Shown here in pieces: positions 30,579 to 40,683 of a stretch of DNA of 64,000 nucleotides. The position numbers and the translations under genes were made by a program. The DNA comes from UTCFX2 sp963726375 (GTDB taxonomy: Bacteria > Chloroflexota > Anaerolineae > Anaerolineales > UBA4823), in the NCBI GenBank assembly GCA_963726375.1, contig CAVSCE010000008.1:744001-808000 (forward strand). Direction: 5' to 3'. Numbering within the stretch: position 1 is the stretch's first letter; each line of letters begins with the position of its first letter. The notes below the pieces were generated by a model, which saw only the letters and a program-made list of their open reading frames with translations, was not told the origin of the DNA and did no database searches.

Positions 30579-31365
30579 TCACTCACCGCCATAATTCTTC
30601 TCTAAGAATTTTGATACCGCTTCCATGACCAGATCTGGACGGATGAAATGGGGATGATGACCGCAGTGAGGGATAGCCAGCTTTTGGGCACCTGGGACAA
30701 GCCTGGATAGCTCCAGGAATGATGACGGCTTAAGCGTATGATCCTGCTCGCCCCAGATGATGAGCGTTGGAGCGCGTATCCTCCCGAGCTGAGGGGATAG
30801 ATCTGAAATATGCCGGACAGAGTGCAAAATATGCGGTGAGGACTGCTTCAGGCTTACGACGGCCTGCCTCCGGACCTGGTCGGAGAGGCCACCTAACACC
30901 ATGGGCGCCCGTTTCAACGAATGTTCCAGGATCGGATAGGGCGTGAACTCTAATAAAGTCCCCCAAATGGAAGGAAACAAGTGCAGAAAGCGCAGAGGCA
31001 AAGAAAGTTGGCCTTTCTTATAAAGTGGATCCAGCAGGACGAGCGCCCGAACACGCTCCGGCCAGCGCAGGCTGTACTTCAGGCAGAGATATCCGCCCAA
31101 CGAGTGGCCTACCAGACCTACCTGATCGGTAGATTACAGCTTTTAAAAGCCAGGTTTCAAAGGACTGATAGAGGGAGGTGAGATTGTAGTCAGAGGAACC
31201 GGGGGATTTTGGACTTGCGCCGTGTCCCGGGAGATCAACCGCCAGGATGCGGAAACCGGCCTGCGACAGGGCAGGCCCTAATCCCTCCCAATCCCGAGCC
31301 GAGGCCGCCAACCCATGCACCAGGACCAGCGGGGGTCCATCACCGATTTCATCCCAATGAAGCAT
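30579..31365 (-). CDS. Alpha/beta hydrolase (frameshifted)
   Basis: About 261 residues. N-terminal oxyanion segment LVLVHGLAASARDWEGL, then LAVDLPGHGASPKSP, nucleophile elbow VGHSLGGYLCLKY, acid IIWGEQDHTL and base PHCGHHPHFIRPD. The frame shifts near 31125-31140, where ETWLLKA should run into QVGLVGHSLGG. ATG 31365 starts directly before the first strand. The promoter region is shared with the divergent gene at 31491. Substrate cannot be predicted; enol-lactone hydrolase or esterase are common in this fold. Confidence 0.88.
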
Positions 31366-31400
31366 ATGACCAGTTGGATCCTTTTCCCTGTCGATCGTAC

Positions 31401-31414
31401 TATAATTTATTATA
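31401..31414. promoter_or_regulatory. Divergent -10 boxes
   Basis: TATAAT on the plus strand (31401-31406) and TATAAT on the minus strand (31409-31414) lie back to back. They serve the gene at 31491 and the hydrolase at 31365 and could compete for RNA polymerase. Confidence 0.55.
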
Positions 31415-31490
31415 ACGTTTATGAGGGACGATCGACCGCTGCCGGTCCCTTTTGTTCTTTGAAAATAGCGGTAGAAGCTGCGAGGATGCA

Positions 31491-32548
31491 ATGTGGAAAA
31501 ACCAGTTGAATGCTGATCCAATCCCATGGCTGCTTGAACCGGAACCGGCAGGCGTGCGCTATCTTGCGATGCGGGACCTGCTGGACATCCCGATGGACGA
31601 TCCGGAGCTGACGGCTGCGCGCCGGATTGCATACCGCCAGGACCCATTCACACAATCCTGGAGGCGATGAAACCAGAAGGCTTCTGGTCCAAACCAGGAG
31701 CGGGGTACAACCCCAAGTACCGCTCGGCGGTCTGGTCGCTGCTGATGCTGGCGCAGCTGGGCGCCTCGATCTCGGATGATGCTAGGATCGCAACAGCATG
31801 TGAATATTATTTAGATCAAGCACTGGCATCCGGGGGGCAGTTCGGCTACAACGGGGCACCTTCCGGGACGATCGACTGCCTGCAGGGGAACATGTGCTGG
31901 GCGCTGACGACACTCGGCTGCACTGATCCGCGACTTGAAAGCGCGTATGAATGGATGGCGCGTTCGGTCACGGGGGATGGAGTCGCTCCGGCATCGGACA
32001 AATCGGCGACGGTGCGCTACTATGCTTATCAGTGCGGTCCGCTGTTTGCCTGCGGCGCGAACAACAAGCTGCCGTGCGCCTGGGGAGCGGTGAAAGTTAT
32101 GATGGCGTTTGCTCAATGGCCAGATGAGCGGCGAACCGCATTGATTAATAAAGCTATCCAGCAAGGCGTGGAATTTCTTTTCAGCTGCGATCCGGCAGAG
32201 GCGCTCTACCCATCGGGGGTACGTCCATCCTCGATACATCCTGAGGGGGGCACCCAAAAACCCAGCCGCGACTGGTGGAAATTTGGCTTCCCGGTATTTT
32301 ATGTGACCGATATCCTGCAGATCGCCGAGGCGCTGGTCCGCCTGGGTTACGGGAGCGACCCGAGGCTGGCGAATACGATCCGGCTGATCAGGGAAAAACA
32401 GGATGGGGACGGTCGATGGGCGCTGGAATACGACTACAGCGGCAAGACCTGGGTCAATTTTGGCTCGAAGAAGGAACCGAACAAATGGGTGACGCTGCGG
32501 GCGCTGCGCGTTTTGAAAGCCGCCGCCGATAGGTATAAACCCAGATAA
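31491..32548 (+). CDS. Terpene-cyclase-like alpha/alpha-barrel repeat protein (frameshifted)
   Basis: About 352 residues built of helical pairs with repeats such as RYLAMRDLLDIP, GGQFGYNGAP, CLQGNMCWALTTLG, LFACGANNKLPCAWGAVKV and QDGDGRWALEYDY. The last resembles the QW repeats of prenyltransferases and squalene cyclases. No DxDD-type catalytic motif is seen. Homologues are often labelled nitrogen-fixation protein NifH, which is wrong here, because there is no P-loop or Fe-S motif. The frame shifts near 31650, where DP joins TILEAMKPEGFW. Start ATG 31491 with a weak GAGG upstream. The function is unknown; it may be a (6/6) barrel enzyme or binding protein. Confidence 0.7.
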
Positions 32549-32603
32549 CCCCAGATAAACGCAGATATGAACGCCTGGATAAAATTCGGGAATATGCTGT
32601 TTT

Positions 32604-33206
32604 TTATGGTCGAGGGTTCAACCTTTTCTGCAATTTAACCAGCAATAACAAGATGCCAATAAATCCAATCGGCAGCCAGAGCCAGGCCAGGTCGCCTGGC
32701 CCGCCCGGCCCACTCAGCGGCTCGGTGCGATGGATTCGCACCAGGCAGTATTCGGAGGTAGCCTGGTTAAAGTCTGCGTCGCTCATTTTGCGCGCGTCAA
32801 GCCCGGCCATTTTTCCTGCAAAGCCGCTGGCGATGATCACCTTACGGAGCAAAGGCAGACGGTTTTCATCACGGCTAAAATCTTCTGCGATCCCTTTCCA
32901 TCTGGCATCTGGCAGCCAGATTTCGACCTGCGGGTTTGCGAGCAGGTTGCGGTACCAATCGGTCGCAGGACCGAACCCTGCCGTGCAGTATATATCGCCT
33001 TCTTCCATGGCGTAATTGACCGGCGTCTTGCGGCGAAGCCCACTTTTTCGGCCGATGTGGGTGATGACCATGATCCGCCCGCCGACATCCGGCCAGGCGT
33101 TCACCCACCGGCCCAAACCAAGCCGCCACATCAAGACCATGAACGGATTGAATCGTTTGAAACCCTGGCGCAGTTTTTCTTCAAGCTGAGGTGAGATTTG
33201 GGACAT
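32604..33206 (-). CDS. Deazaflavin (F420)-type nitroreductase family protein with C-terminal membrane helix
   Basis: A 200-residue split-barrel protein of the DDN family. Motifs: MVITHIGRKSGLRRKTPVNYA, GDIYCTAGFGPATDWYRNLLANP and DARWKGIAEDF. The C-terminus carries a membrane segment (LAWLWLPIGFIGILLLLVKL). DDN-type proteins use F420 as cofactor; together with the LLM-type gene at 11005 this suggests an F420-using organism, though some family members use FMN or heme. It is the last gene of the minus-strand run that starts with the TPR or lipoprotein gene, 10 bases after the UPF0210 stop. Confidence 0.87.
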   Translation of the reverse strand: MSQISPQLEEKLRQGFKRFNPFMVLMWRLGLGRWVNAWPDVGGRIMVITHIGRKSGLRRKTPVNYAMEEGDIYCTAGFGPATDWYRNLLANPQVEIWLPDARWKGIAEDFSRDENRLPLLRKVIIASGFAGKMAGLDARKMSDADFNQATSEYCLVRIHRTEPLSGPGGPGDLAWLWLPIGFIGILLLLVKLQKRLNPRP

Positions 33207-33216
33207 GATTGCTCTC

Positions 33217-34523
33217 CTACGATTCTCTGTTTCCAGTCCTTGATCGTATCCTTATTACGCAGCGGAGAAAAGCTCCGATTGATTGGCCTAAAAAGGAATT
33301 GGACCGATATCGAGACCTTATTTGAAAAGTCTCGTTCCCGGCCAGAAGACCGACTAAAGGTTTGGCCTCTACTGGCATCACTCTGCTGTTGGCGAAGAAG
33401 GCGAAGTCGAAGCCGGTCGGGTCGCCGGCGCGCTTGCCCGGGATGGGCATCAGCCGGGCAGTGAGCGGCTTGTCCAGGCGCAGCGCCATCACAGACAGGT
33501 CCAAGAGGAGGGCGTAGATCTGGTCGACGGAGATATCGCCGGGGAGGGGGACGACATCCAGCCCTGTGCCGCAGACTGCAGACAATAAAAGCAGGTCTTT
33601 GATGCCAAGGACGCCTTCGGCAGCGCGTAAAGCCAGGACTGAAATCTTCGAGCACAGGCATAAAAACGCCGTTGAAGCCGGTCCGCAGAAATTTCGCCCT
33701 GTCCAGTGCGTCGGTCAGGAAAGCCACTGCTGCAAGAGAGCCGTGCAGGCCGACGGCTGGGACGCCCAAGCGCTCCAGGGCAGTCCCGATGGAGAATTCT
33801 TCGGCAGGATACGGCGCCAGGGTGAAGTCGAGGCCCTTGAATTCAAAATGGCGGCTTTTTTCGAGGGCAGTGCAAACCTCCGTGAGCCTGGAGGCATGGA
33901 ATTCGACAAGGTTGACCAAGGACGAGCGCGCTTCCTCTAAGGTGGCAGCATGGGCAACCGATTCGATTGCAAGGTCCGCGGCTTCCAATGCCAGGGCAAA
34001 CCCCGGCCTGTCTGAAGATGAAAATGCAGCCGGAAAGAACGGCGCGTCCGGACGGACATTTGCCAGGGCGGCGAAGCGAAGATTGGCAAATCCATCTGGC
34101 GAGATTGAGCTGGCTTGCTTGATGACTTCGGCGCAGCAGTGTACGGCGGGGAGCGAGACGCCTTGGGCAGGATCTGCCATCACGCCGGTCATGAAAAACA
34201 GAACTTGTGGCGGAAATCACAGCCGGGATTGCTTCGAAAGCGGGGAGAAAATCGGGGAACGCCGGTCCGAGCGAGACGTACTGGATTCCAAGCGCCCCGG
34301 CGGATTCTTCGAGCGCGAGCGCCAACCGGACGAGCGCCTCTGGGTTTACAACGGGCAGGAGGTTGGAGAAAGGCGGCGTTGCCAGCCTTGCGGTCTGGAC
34401 TTCATACCCCGCTTCAGAAAACGCTGCTCGGGCGGCCCGAATCAGATCGGCACAGCCCTGCAGGCGGTTTTCGTCCAACGGCCAGCCCGGGTTCATGAAA
34501 CAGGTGATCGAGCGGATTTTCAT
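33217..34523 (-). CDS. UPF0210/DUF711 family protein (two frameshifts)
   Basis: About 435 residues. N-part: ITCFMNPGWPLDENRL and LGIQYVSLGPAFPDFLPAFEAIP. Middle: VKQ-like segment QASSISPDGFANLRFAALANV and LALEAADLAIESV, KGLDFTLAPYPAEEFSIGTAL, LRTGFNGVFMPVLED. End: TGLDVVPLPGDIS and RAGDPTGFDFAFFANSRVM. Frameshifts lie near 34190 and near 33590-33620. The fold is related to glycyl-radical enzymes of the pyruvate-formate-lyase type, but function is not known. Its ATG overlaps the TrmH-family stop by four bases (ATGA), so the two are translationally coupled. The last 25 residues after the 33300 region look unusual and the true stop may differ. Confidence 0.82.
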
Positions 34524-35290
34524 AGTCTGCGTTGTCTCACAATCTCAAACAAGAGGATTCCTGCGGCGACCGCGGCATTGAGCGATTCGCCTCCGCCTGG
34601 CATGGGAATCTGCACGCAGGAGGATGAAAGACGGCGGGCATCTTCGCCTGCACCTTCCGCCTCACCGCCTACGATCAGGGCGAGCGGCGAGCGGAAATCA
34701 ACCAAGGTGTATGGGCTGCCTTCGCCGGCTGCAGCGAGAAAAACCGGAAGATCCTTGAGATAGATTCCGATGGAATCCCAGTCCATTTCACGAATCGGCA
34801 GGCAGAATTGAGCGCCCATCCCTGCGCGAAGCGCCTTTGGAGCGAAAGGGTCGGTCGTCGCGGGTGGGATGATGGCGGAGTCCGCGCCGGCTGCGGCTGC
34901 CGTGCGCAGCATCGTGCCCAGGTTGCCCGGGTCGCGGACCAGATCAGGGATAAAAATCAAATCCGGCTGCGGGGGCAGTGGAAGTTCCAGCATCTCGAGC
35001 GCAACCAGCAAGCCCTGAGGGGACTGCGTGTCGCTGACGCTGCGCATGACGTTTTCCGACACGGTTTCGATCTGAGCGCCCTGGCTTTGGAAACCTTCCA
35101 GGATGACCTGACCGCGCGCGGACAGCTGATCGGTGTAGATTGCCAGCCTGGCCTTCCATCCGTTGTTTAGAGCCTCTTCTGCCAGGCGCACCCCTTCGAC
35201 GATAATGGAACCTTCCTGGCGGCTGCGGCGAGAATGACCCTGGAGCAGGCGCAGCCATTTGATCCGGTCGTTCTGAGTCGATGTAATCAC
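34520..35290 (-). CDS. TrmH/SpoU-family RNA 2'-O-methyltransferase
   Basis: A 256-residue SPOUT enzyme that methylates the ribose of tRNA or rRNA. N-terminal substrate-binding part: RQEGSIIVEGVRLAEEAL. Knotted domain: FIPDLVRDPGNLGTMLRTAAAAGADSAII, LALIVGGEAEG and IPMPGGGESLNAAVAAGILLFE, the last being the SAM-binding motif 3. The target nucleotide cannot be told. It is two bases after the HIT gene stop and overlaps the UPF0210 gene. No frameshift. Confidence 0.93.
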   Translation of the reverse strand: MITSTQNDRIKWLRLLQGHSRRSRQEGSIIVEGVRLAEEALNNGWKARLAIYTDQLSARGQVILEGFQSQGAQIETVSENVMRSVSDTQSPQGLLVALEMLELPLPPQPDLIFIPDLVRDPGNLGTMLRTAAAAGADSAIIPPATTDPFAPKALRAGMGAQFCLPIREMDWDSIGIYLKDLPVFLAAAGEGSPYTLVDFRSPLALIVGGEAEGAGEDARRLSSSCVQIPMPGGGESLNAAVAAGILLFEIVRQRRL

Positions 35291-35292
35291 GG

Positions 35293-35637
35293 CTATCCAA
35301 AGAGGTGAGGCATCCGCCGCCCGCCGATCAGGTGCAGATGCAGGTGAAAAACGGTTTGTCCGGCGCCTCGGCCCGTATTAGCGATCAGCTTGTAACCGGT
35401 TTCGGCGATCCCTTCCTGACGAGCGATCTCGAGGGCGACCCTGAAGAGATGCCCGATCAGCGGTTCATCTTTTTCTGTCAGATCGTTTATTGTAGCGATA
35501 TGCTCGTCAGGGACGATTAAAACATGGGTGGAAGCTACCGGGTGTTGGTCTCTGAAGGCGGTTGCCTGTCCATCGGAATACAGGATCTCCGCGGGCAGCT
35601 CACCGGCAATGATCCTGCAGAATACACAGCTGCTCAT
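35293..35637 (-). CDS. HIT-family nucleotide hydrolase
   Basis: A 114-residue histidine-triad protein, Hint type, that hydrolyses adenosine phosphoramidates or similar nucleotides. It shows CVFCRIIAGELPAEILYSD with a zinc CxxC, and the catalytic HLHLHLIGG near the end. The true start is ATG 35637, one base after the mtaB stop; the frame is open further upstream but that part lies inside mtaB. No frameshift. Confidence 0.93.
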   Translation of the reverse strand: MSSCVFCRIIAGELPAEILYSDGQATAFRDQHPVASTHVLIVPDEHIATINDLTEKDEPLIGHLFRVALEIARQEGIAETGYKLIANTGRGAGQTVFHLHLHLIGGRRMPHLFG

Positions 35638-35638
35638 G

Positions 35639-36955
35639 CTAAAAACCTGATCTGCCGCCTTGTTTTGAATCAAGGCTTCCCTTTCGATTTTGAATCTGGC
35701 CGAACAATCCATCGCTGCACTGACCGGTAAGCCGGACCGGTGTGATTTCGTTCCAAAGCCCGTGCGGCGAGACGGCGCGAACACGCAAATTGTTTCCAGT
35801 AAGCCCGCTCATCTCCCATCCATCCGAACCGAGGGCCAGTCCGTTTTCCCAAAGCACCGGCAAAATTTCTCCGAGAAAACGGCTTTCATAGGTACGGACT
35901 GCTTCAGAAAACAAGAGCCGGAGCCGTGCGTTGCGTGCTTTACGCAAAGGTTCCGGGACCTGGCCGGGCATGCGTGCGGCCGCAGTGCCGGGTCGAGGGG
36001 AGTAAGTAAACACGTGACCGCCGGCGAAATCTATCGAGCGGATGAAATCGACGCTTTCCTCAAAATCAGCGTCGGTCTCGCCCGGGAATCCTGCGATGAT
36101 GTCGGTCGTGACGGCGATACCCGGGGCGCAGCGGCGGGCAGCGTGCACCAGAGCGGAAAACGATGCAGCGCTGGTCTTGCGCGCCATCCGATGCAGGGTT
36201 GCATCACAACCTGATTGGAGAGGCAGGTGAAGATGCCGGCAGAGACGGGGGTTCTCCCACAGACCAAAAAAATCCTCATCGAGATCCCAGGGTTCAAGCG
36301 ACGATAAACGGAGGCGCGGAATGTCCGTCTCGCTGAGGACCGCCTGGATCAGATCGCGCAGATGCAGGGAAGGTGAGATGTCGCGACCCCACGAACCCAG
36401 ATGGACGCCAGTAAGCACAATTTCCTTGACCGACCCGGCGGTACGCAGGTCCGCCAGGACTTCCTCTACAGGCCGGCTGCGGGCAGGACCGCGGGCAACC
36501 GTGGTGATGCAGAAGGTACAGCGGTTATCGCAGCCGTCCTGAGCCTTGATGAAAAGGCGAGTTCGCCGGCGAGTCCCTGGAAGGGGTTGGCGCTCCAGCG
36601 GCTCACGATCGAAACATTCCGGCTGGATATGGAGGATTTCGGAGACCAGCGAGTCTTTTTCAGGGTTTGGGATGACCTGCGCGATCCCAGGCACCGCTGC
36701 AGCCTGAGCTGGCTGAAGCGTCGCCCAACAGCCGGTGGCTGTGATCGACTGCACGCCGGACCGATGGATCTGGCGGATTTTCTGGCGGGAATCGGAGACA
36801 GCTGCGGCAGTGACCGCGCAGGTGTTCACGACAGCAAGCTCTGCTTCGGCAGGGTCAGAGACAAGGATATGTCCGGCTGCCCTGAACTGCCGGGCATAAA
36901 TCTCAATCTCTGCCTGGTTCAGGCGGCATCCGATAGTATCCAGGTAGATCTTCAT
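35639..36955 (-). CDS. mtaB: tRNA (t6A37) methylthiotransferase MtaB
   Basis: A radical SAM enzyme of 438 residues that adds a methylthio group to t6A37 of tRNA. The N-terminal UPF0004 cysteines are in DTIGCRLNQAE, VVNTCAVTA and TATGCWATL, and the radical SAM cluster in DGCDNRCTFCITTVARG. The GCRLNQAE motif favours MtaB over MiaB. The C-terminal TRAM region is short and Gly/Arg-rich. The start overlaps the lipoprotein stop by four bases (ATGA). No frameshift. Confidence 0.92.
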   Translation of the reverse strand: MKIYLDTIGCRLNQAEIEIYARQFRAAGHILVSDPAEAELAVVNTCAVTAAAVSDSRQKIRQIHRSGVQSITATGCWATLQPAQAAAVPGIAQVIPNPEKDSLVSEILHIQPECFDREPLERQPLPGTRRRTRLFIKAQDGCDNRCTFCITTVARGPARSRPVEEVLADLRTAGSVKEIVLTGVHLGSWGRDISPSLHLRDLIQAVLSETDIPRLRLSSLEPWDLDEDFFGLWENPRLCRHLHLPLQSGCDATLHRMARKTSAASFSALVHAARRCAPGIAVTTDIIAGFPGETDADFEESVDFIRSIDFAGGHVFTYSPRPGTAAARMPGQVPEPLRKARNARLRLLFSEAVRTYESRFLGEILPVLWENGLALGSDGWEMSGLTGNNLRVRAVSPHGLWNEITPVRLTGQCSDGLFGQIQNRKGSLDSKQGGRSGF

Positions 36956-37602
36956 GGTGAATACACGACCAGGTTGTCGAAGCGGATATCCGTCCCGGGC
37001 GTCTGATAGGTTCCTGCTATCAAGCCGATGTCTCCGGAGGAAAAATCGGTGTCCTGAACTTCGGCCAATTTTTCTCCGTTCACATAGAGCGTCAGGGTGT
37101 CGCCGATGCAGTCAGCCCGGATATGGTTTGCAGCCGAGCCTTTCAAGATCGCTTCATGAGGTTGAAGCGCATCCATGCCGATCAATCTGTAATCCTGTCC
37201 GACGATCTTACCAATCCCGTAATACCCGTCGCTGCTGATGATGAACGTATAGAAATTATCTTTGCTGGCGGCGCGGCAAATCACCCCAAAGCGGTTATCG
37301 CGCTCACCGCCCACTTTCAATGCATCGACTTCGATCCGAACATCCTTCAAATCGAGCCCAGCCAGGCTCCAGATGTCCAGGTTGGGCTCATTGACAAGAA
37401 TCCGATAAACTCCATCGGCGTAATCCGTCTGACCCTGGATCGTTTCGATCCGGTTCCAGCCGCTGGATGGATCTGAGAAGTCGTCCCGATAGCGAATAGT
37501 CGCCAGCTCCCCAGCAGGCTGATCGGACAGCATCTGGCAGGAGATCGTCACTGCCAATATTAAGAAAAGCGGGAGCACCCAGCGCGGAAAGAGTCTGCTC
37601 AT
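36952..37602 (-). CDS. Lipoprotein with LamG/DUF1080-like beta-sandwich
   Basis: A 216-residue lipoprotein: signal peptide with lipobox VTISCQ, then one beta-sandwich with YRDDFSDPSSGWNR, ADGVYRILVNEP, NFYTFIISSDGYYGIGKI, TLTLYVNGEKLAEVQD and DIRFDNLVVYSP. Such modules bind sugars or line protein surfaces. It is translationally coupled to mtaB, which is an odd partner for a tRNA enzyme. Promoter TGC-TACAAT lies 34 bases upstream of the start with GAGGA as ribosome site. Confidence 0.85.
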   Translation of the reverse strand: MSRLFPRWVLPLFLILAVTISCQMLSDQPAGELATIRYRDDFSDPSSGWNRIETIQGQTDYADGVYRILVNEPNLDIWSLAGLDLKDVRIEVDALKVGGERDNRFGVICRAASKDNFYTFIISSDGYYGIGKIVGQDYRLIGMDALQPHEAILKGSAANHIRADCIGDTLTLYVNGEKLAEVQDTDFSSGDIGLIAGTYQTPGTDIRFDNLVVYSP

Positions 37603-37635
37603 GACGAGAAAATCCTCAAGAATGATTGAAATTTA

Positions 37636-37644
37636 ATTGTAGCA
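37636..37644 (-). promoter_or_regulatory. Extended -10 promoter for the lipoprotein-mtaB operon
   Basis: TGC-TACAAT on the minus strand, identical to the plus-strand element at 52588-52596. Leader about 27 bases. Confidence 0.55.
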
Positions 37645-37696
37645 TATCTTCCAGGGGCTGAATTTTCCAGGTCGAAAGCACTTATAAATCCTCGCT

Positions 37697-39182
37697 TCAC
37701 GGTGCGCTGCCATTGAGCAGACGTCTAGCCTGTTCACCGACCGGTCCATGTGAGTCCAGGGAAGAGGCTCGTTCCAGGCTCTGCCGGGCTGCAGCAATGT
37801 CGCCCTCGAGCAACCAGGCGATTCCCTGGTGAAGGTGAGCGGAGGCCAATCCTGGATCGACCTGCAAAGCCTGAGAGATGTATTTTTTTGCGGCTGGGAT
37901 ATCGTTTAATGCGATCATCACCTGGGCGATCAGATCTAAATAGATCGGATCCTCTGGTTTAGTCGTGAGAAGCTTAAGAGCCAGCGGCAGGGCTATCGAT
38001 TCGATTTGATAATGATAATCCAGGGCAAAGCGGATGATTTTCTGCTGATAGGCTGGATCATTGGGCGCGAGGCGGGCGGCTTTCAGAAGAAGTCATACGC
38101 TCCGTCGAGGTCGCCCGAGGAAGCCTGAATTTCTCCCAGAGCTGACGTCAATATTGGATTATCCGGAGCGAGCGCAACTGCTTTCCCCAGCGACTCGAGA
38201 GCCTGGTCAAAGCGGGATTGACGGATCCAATAAAAAGCGAGCAATGTATGGGCAGCCACCGAGCCGGGATCAAGCTGCAATGCGGTCTGAAGCTCGGAAA
38301 AGCCATCTGACTCCTGACGCTGGCCGTCTGAGGAGGCGAGGCCAGGCAGGCTGGTATGCTGGCGGGCTTCCCCGAGATACGCCCAGGCATCGGCAAAATC
38401 CGGGCGTTTTAAGACGGCCTGGTAAAACGCTTCCGCGGCCAGCTCCCACTGATCCAAGGAAGCGAGAGCCCGTCCGGCACTTACAAGCGTGTAGGCTGGA
38501 TCGGCGGCGACCCTGCTGGACAGGATTGCCTGTTGGAACCTTGAGGCGCTCTCTTTAAAGAAGGATTTAATTCAGCAGCTTTTTCAAAGTGCGGAAGCGA
38601 CTTTTCTGGATCCTGTGTGGCAAGCAGAAAACCCAACCTGGAATGGACCTCCGCATTTTCTGGCTGGGCATGAGACAGCATCTGAAGGACTGCGATCGCA
38701 GCGGGATAATCCCCACGCAAGATGTGCAGCTCAACAAGCCTGGCGGCGACTTGTTCCGTCAGACCCACTCGAGCTGCGATTCGCTTCCAGGTTTCAATCG
38801 CCTGCAAGGGTTCTCCCAGAGCCTGCTGGGAAACAGCCAGGTCGATCTCAGCATTAACAGACAGCTCCGCGCCATTTTCGCGTCCGATTCGCCGAGCTTC
38901 ATTTTTTCCACGCTCGAGGTATCGAAATGCATCTTCGGCATTCCCGGCGAGAAGTGAAAGGCGGGCTGCCTCTTCCCACCATTCGATCCTCCAGGGCAGG
39001 CAGGATGCTGCCAAGCCGGGAGCTGGGGCAGAAATGGGTGAAGATCCAGGGTCAGGTGAAGAGCCTGAAAGAACCGCATGGCATTCGCTGGAGAGGCTGT
39101 GTTGAAGCCCGACCAGCGGTGTCAGCAGGAGCACCAGGATCAAAAGACTGTGCAGCAAGGTGCGGGTTTGTTCAAGAGGCAT
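37697..39182 (-). CDS. Tetratricopeptide-repeat protein, membrane-anchored or exported (two frameshifts)
   Basis: About 495 residues. A hydrophobic N-terminal helix (TLLHSLLILVLLLTPLVGL) precedes at least nine TPR pairs, for example WWEEAARLSLLAGNAEDAFRY, HFEKAAELNPS, WELAAEAFYQAVLKRPDFAD, QSRFDQALESLGKAVALAP and AAKKYISQALQVDPGLASAH. Frameshifts near 38550 and 38087 break it into three frames. A GTG lies one codon before the ATG at 39182 and could also serve. It is divergent from the acyl-CoA dehydrogenase. The function is protein interaction, partner unknown. Confidence 0.85.
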
Positions 39183-39213
39183 CACGAACCTGATTATATC
39201 TTTATTAAACTGG

Positions 39214-39242
39214 TTGAACTCTTCTTGCTGCGAGGCTATAAT
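39214..39242 (+). promoter_or_regulatory. Promoter for acyl-CoA dehydrogenase
   Basis: TTGAAC (39214-39219), spacer 17 and TATAAT (39237-39242). A leader of about 40 bases leads to AGGAGGG at 39279-39285 and the ATG at 39289. Confidence 0.8.
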
Positions 39243-39288
39243 TGGGTGAGACTATCCATCCATCATTCGAAAAAACACAGGAGGGTTA

Positions 39289-40505
39289 ATGGATTTCCAA
39301 CTCTCTCAAGAGCAGCTCATGGTCCAACAAATGGTCCGGGATTTCGCACGCCGGGAGGTCGCTCCTGTCATAAAAGAGTGCGATCGAGCAGGACAGATGG
39401 CTGATTTCGTGCTGCCGCGGATGGGTGAATTGGGTATTCTGGGGATTTGCCTGCCGGTCCGCTACGGGGGGCAGGGGATGGATTACATCTCACTCGGGCT
39501 CGCCTGTGAAGAGCTTGAAGCGGTCGATTCGACCTTAAGGGTGGTCATGTCGGTCCATATGGGCCTGAACAGCCTGGGCCTGTTTCAGTGGGCAGACGAA
39601 GATCAAAAGCAGAGGTTCCTGATCCCGCAGGCGCGCGGCGAGAAGATCGGGTGTTTTGGATTGACGGAGCCTGCGGCCGGTTCGGATGTCGCCGGGATTT
39701 CCTCCACAGCCATTCGAAGCGGTGCGGATTATATTTTGAATGGGGAGAAGATGTGGATCTCCCTGGCGACCAAAGCCCACCACTGCCTGTGGTTCGCGCG
39801 CACAAATCCGGAGGCACGCGATCCTCACGAGCGCCTTTCCGCCTTCCTGGTCGAACTGGACAGTCCAGGGGTCCAGCGCGGCGATCTGCACGGCAAGCTT
39901 GGGATGCGCGCCGGTTCCACCGGTTGGATCGCACTGCAGGGCGTGCACGTCGCAGAGGAAAACCGGATTGGAGAGGAGGGTGAAGGATTTAAGATTGCAA
40001 TGGCATGTCTTGATAATGGGCGCTACACGGTCGCGGCCGCGCGACTGGCTTGATCCGCGCCTGCCTGGATGCGAGCATCAGTTATGCAAAAGACCGCAAG
40101 GCGTTTGGTCGCGAAATCGCGCGCTTTCAACTGATCCAGCAGAAAATTGCCGGCATGGTAGAATCTTATGACGCGGCGCGGCTTCTATATTTAAGAGCTG
40201 GGTGGATGAAAAATCAGGGGCAGCGCAACACACGTGAAACGTCACTGGCGAAATGGTTTGCCACTGACGCCTCTTTTCAGGCAGCTTCCGAAGCCGTACA
40301 AGTGCACGGCGCATACGGCTACAGCGATGAGTATGACGTCGAGCGATATCTGCGGAATTCAAAAGGCGCGGTCATCTACGAAGGCACAAGCGAAATCCAT
40401 CAACTCATGCAAGCAGGTTATGCCCTGGGATACCGGGTTGATTTACGCTTACGCTGTGAGCTGCCTCGGTACGATCCTCAAACCTGGCAGGCCGAACTGG
40501 GGTAA
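39289..40505 (+). CDS. Acyl-CoA dehydrogenase (frameshifted)
   Basis: A flavoenzyme that introduces a trans-2 double bond into acyl-CoA and gives electrons to ETF. Motifs: FARREVAPVIKECDR, CFGLTEPAAGSD, NGEKMWISLATKAH, LGMRAGSTGWIALQGVHV, and the catalytic region YEGTSEIHQLM with the Glu base. The frame shifts near 40045; restoring one base gives AAxATGLIRACLDASISYAKDRKAFG. Corrected length about 405. Strong ribosome site AGGAGGG, good promoter. ETF genes follow at 42021, after one unrelated gene. It resembles short-chain or glutaryl/butyryl-CoA dehydrogenases. Confidence 0.93.
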
Positions 40506-40683
40506 GACGGTGCAGAATCAAGATAAATTTTAAGGTGTGCGATCGTTCTCCACTGTACTGACGAAGGGGATTGACAGGAAAGGATGTGTAAATGGGAGGA
40601 TAAAAAAAGCAACAACTTGGCAGATGATATTGTGCAGGAAATCCAACATCCAGGTTCAAAAAACTAAAGTAAAGGAAAAGAAG

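Noticed and set aside
33672..34763. A 363-codon plus-strand frame over the UPF0210 and TrmH genes
   Set aside because: It is low-complexity Arg/Ser/Ala-rich sequence typical of an antisense shadow, and it crosses two real genes.
40030..40050. TGA in the acyl-CoA dehydrogenase as a possible selenocysteine codon
   Set aside because: The conserved protein continues in another frame, not in the frame of the TGA, so it is a frameshift and not a recoded stop.
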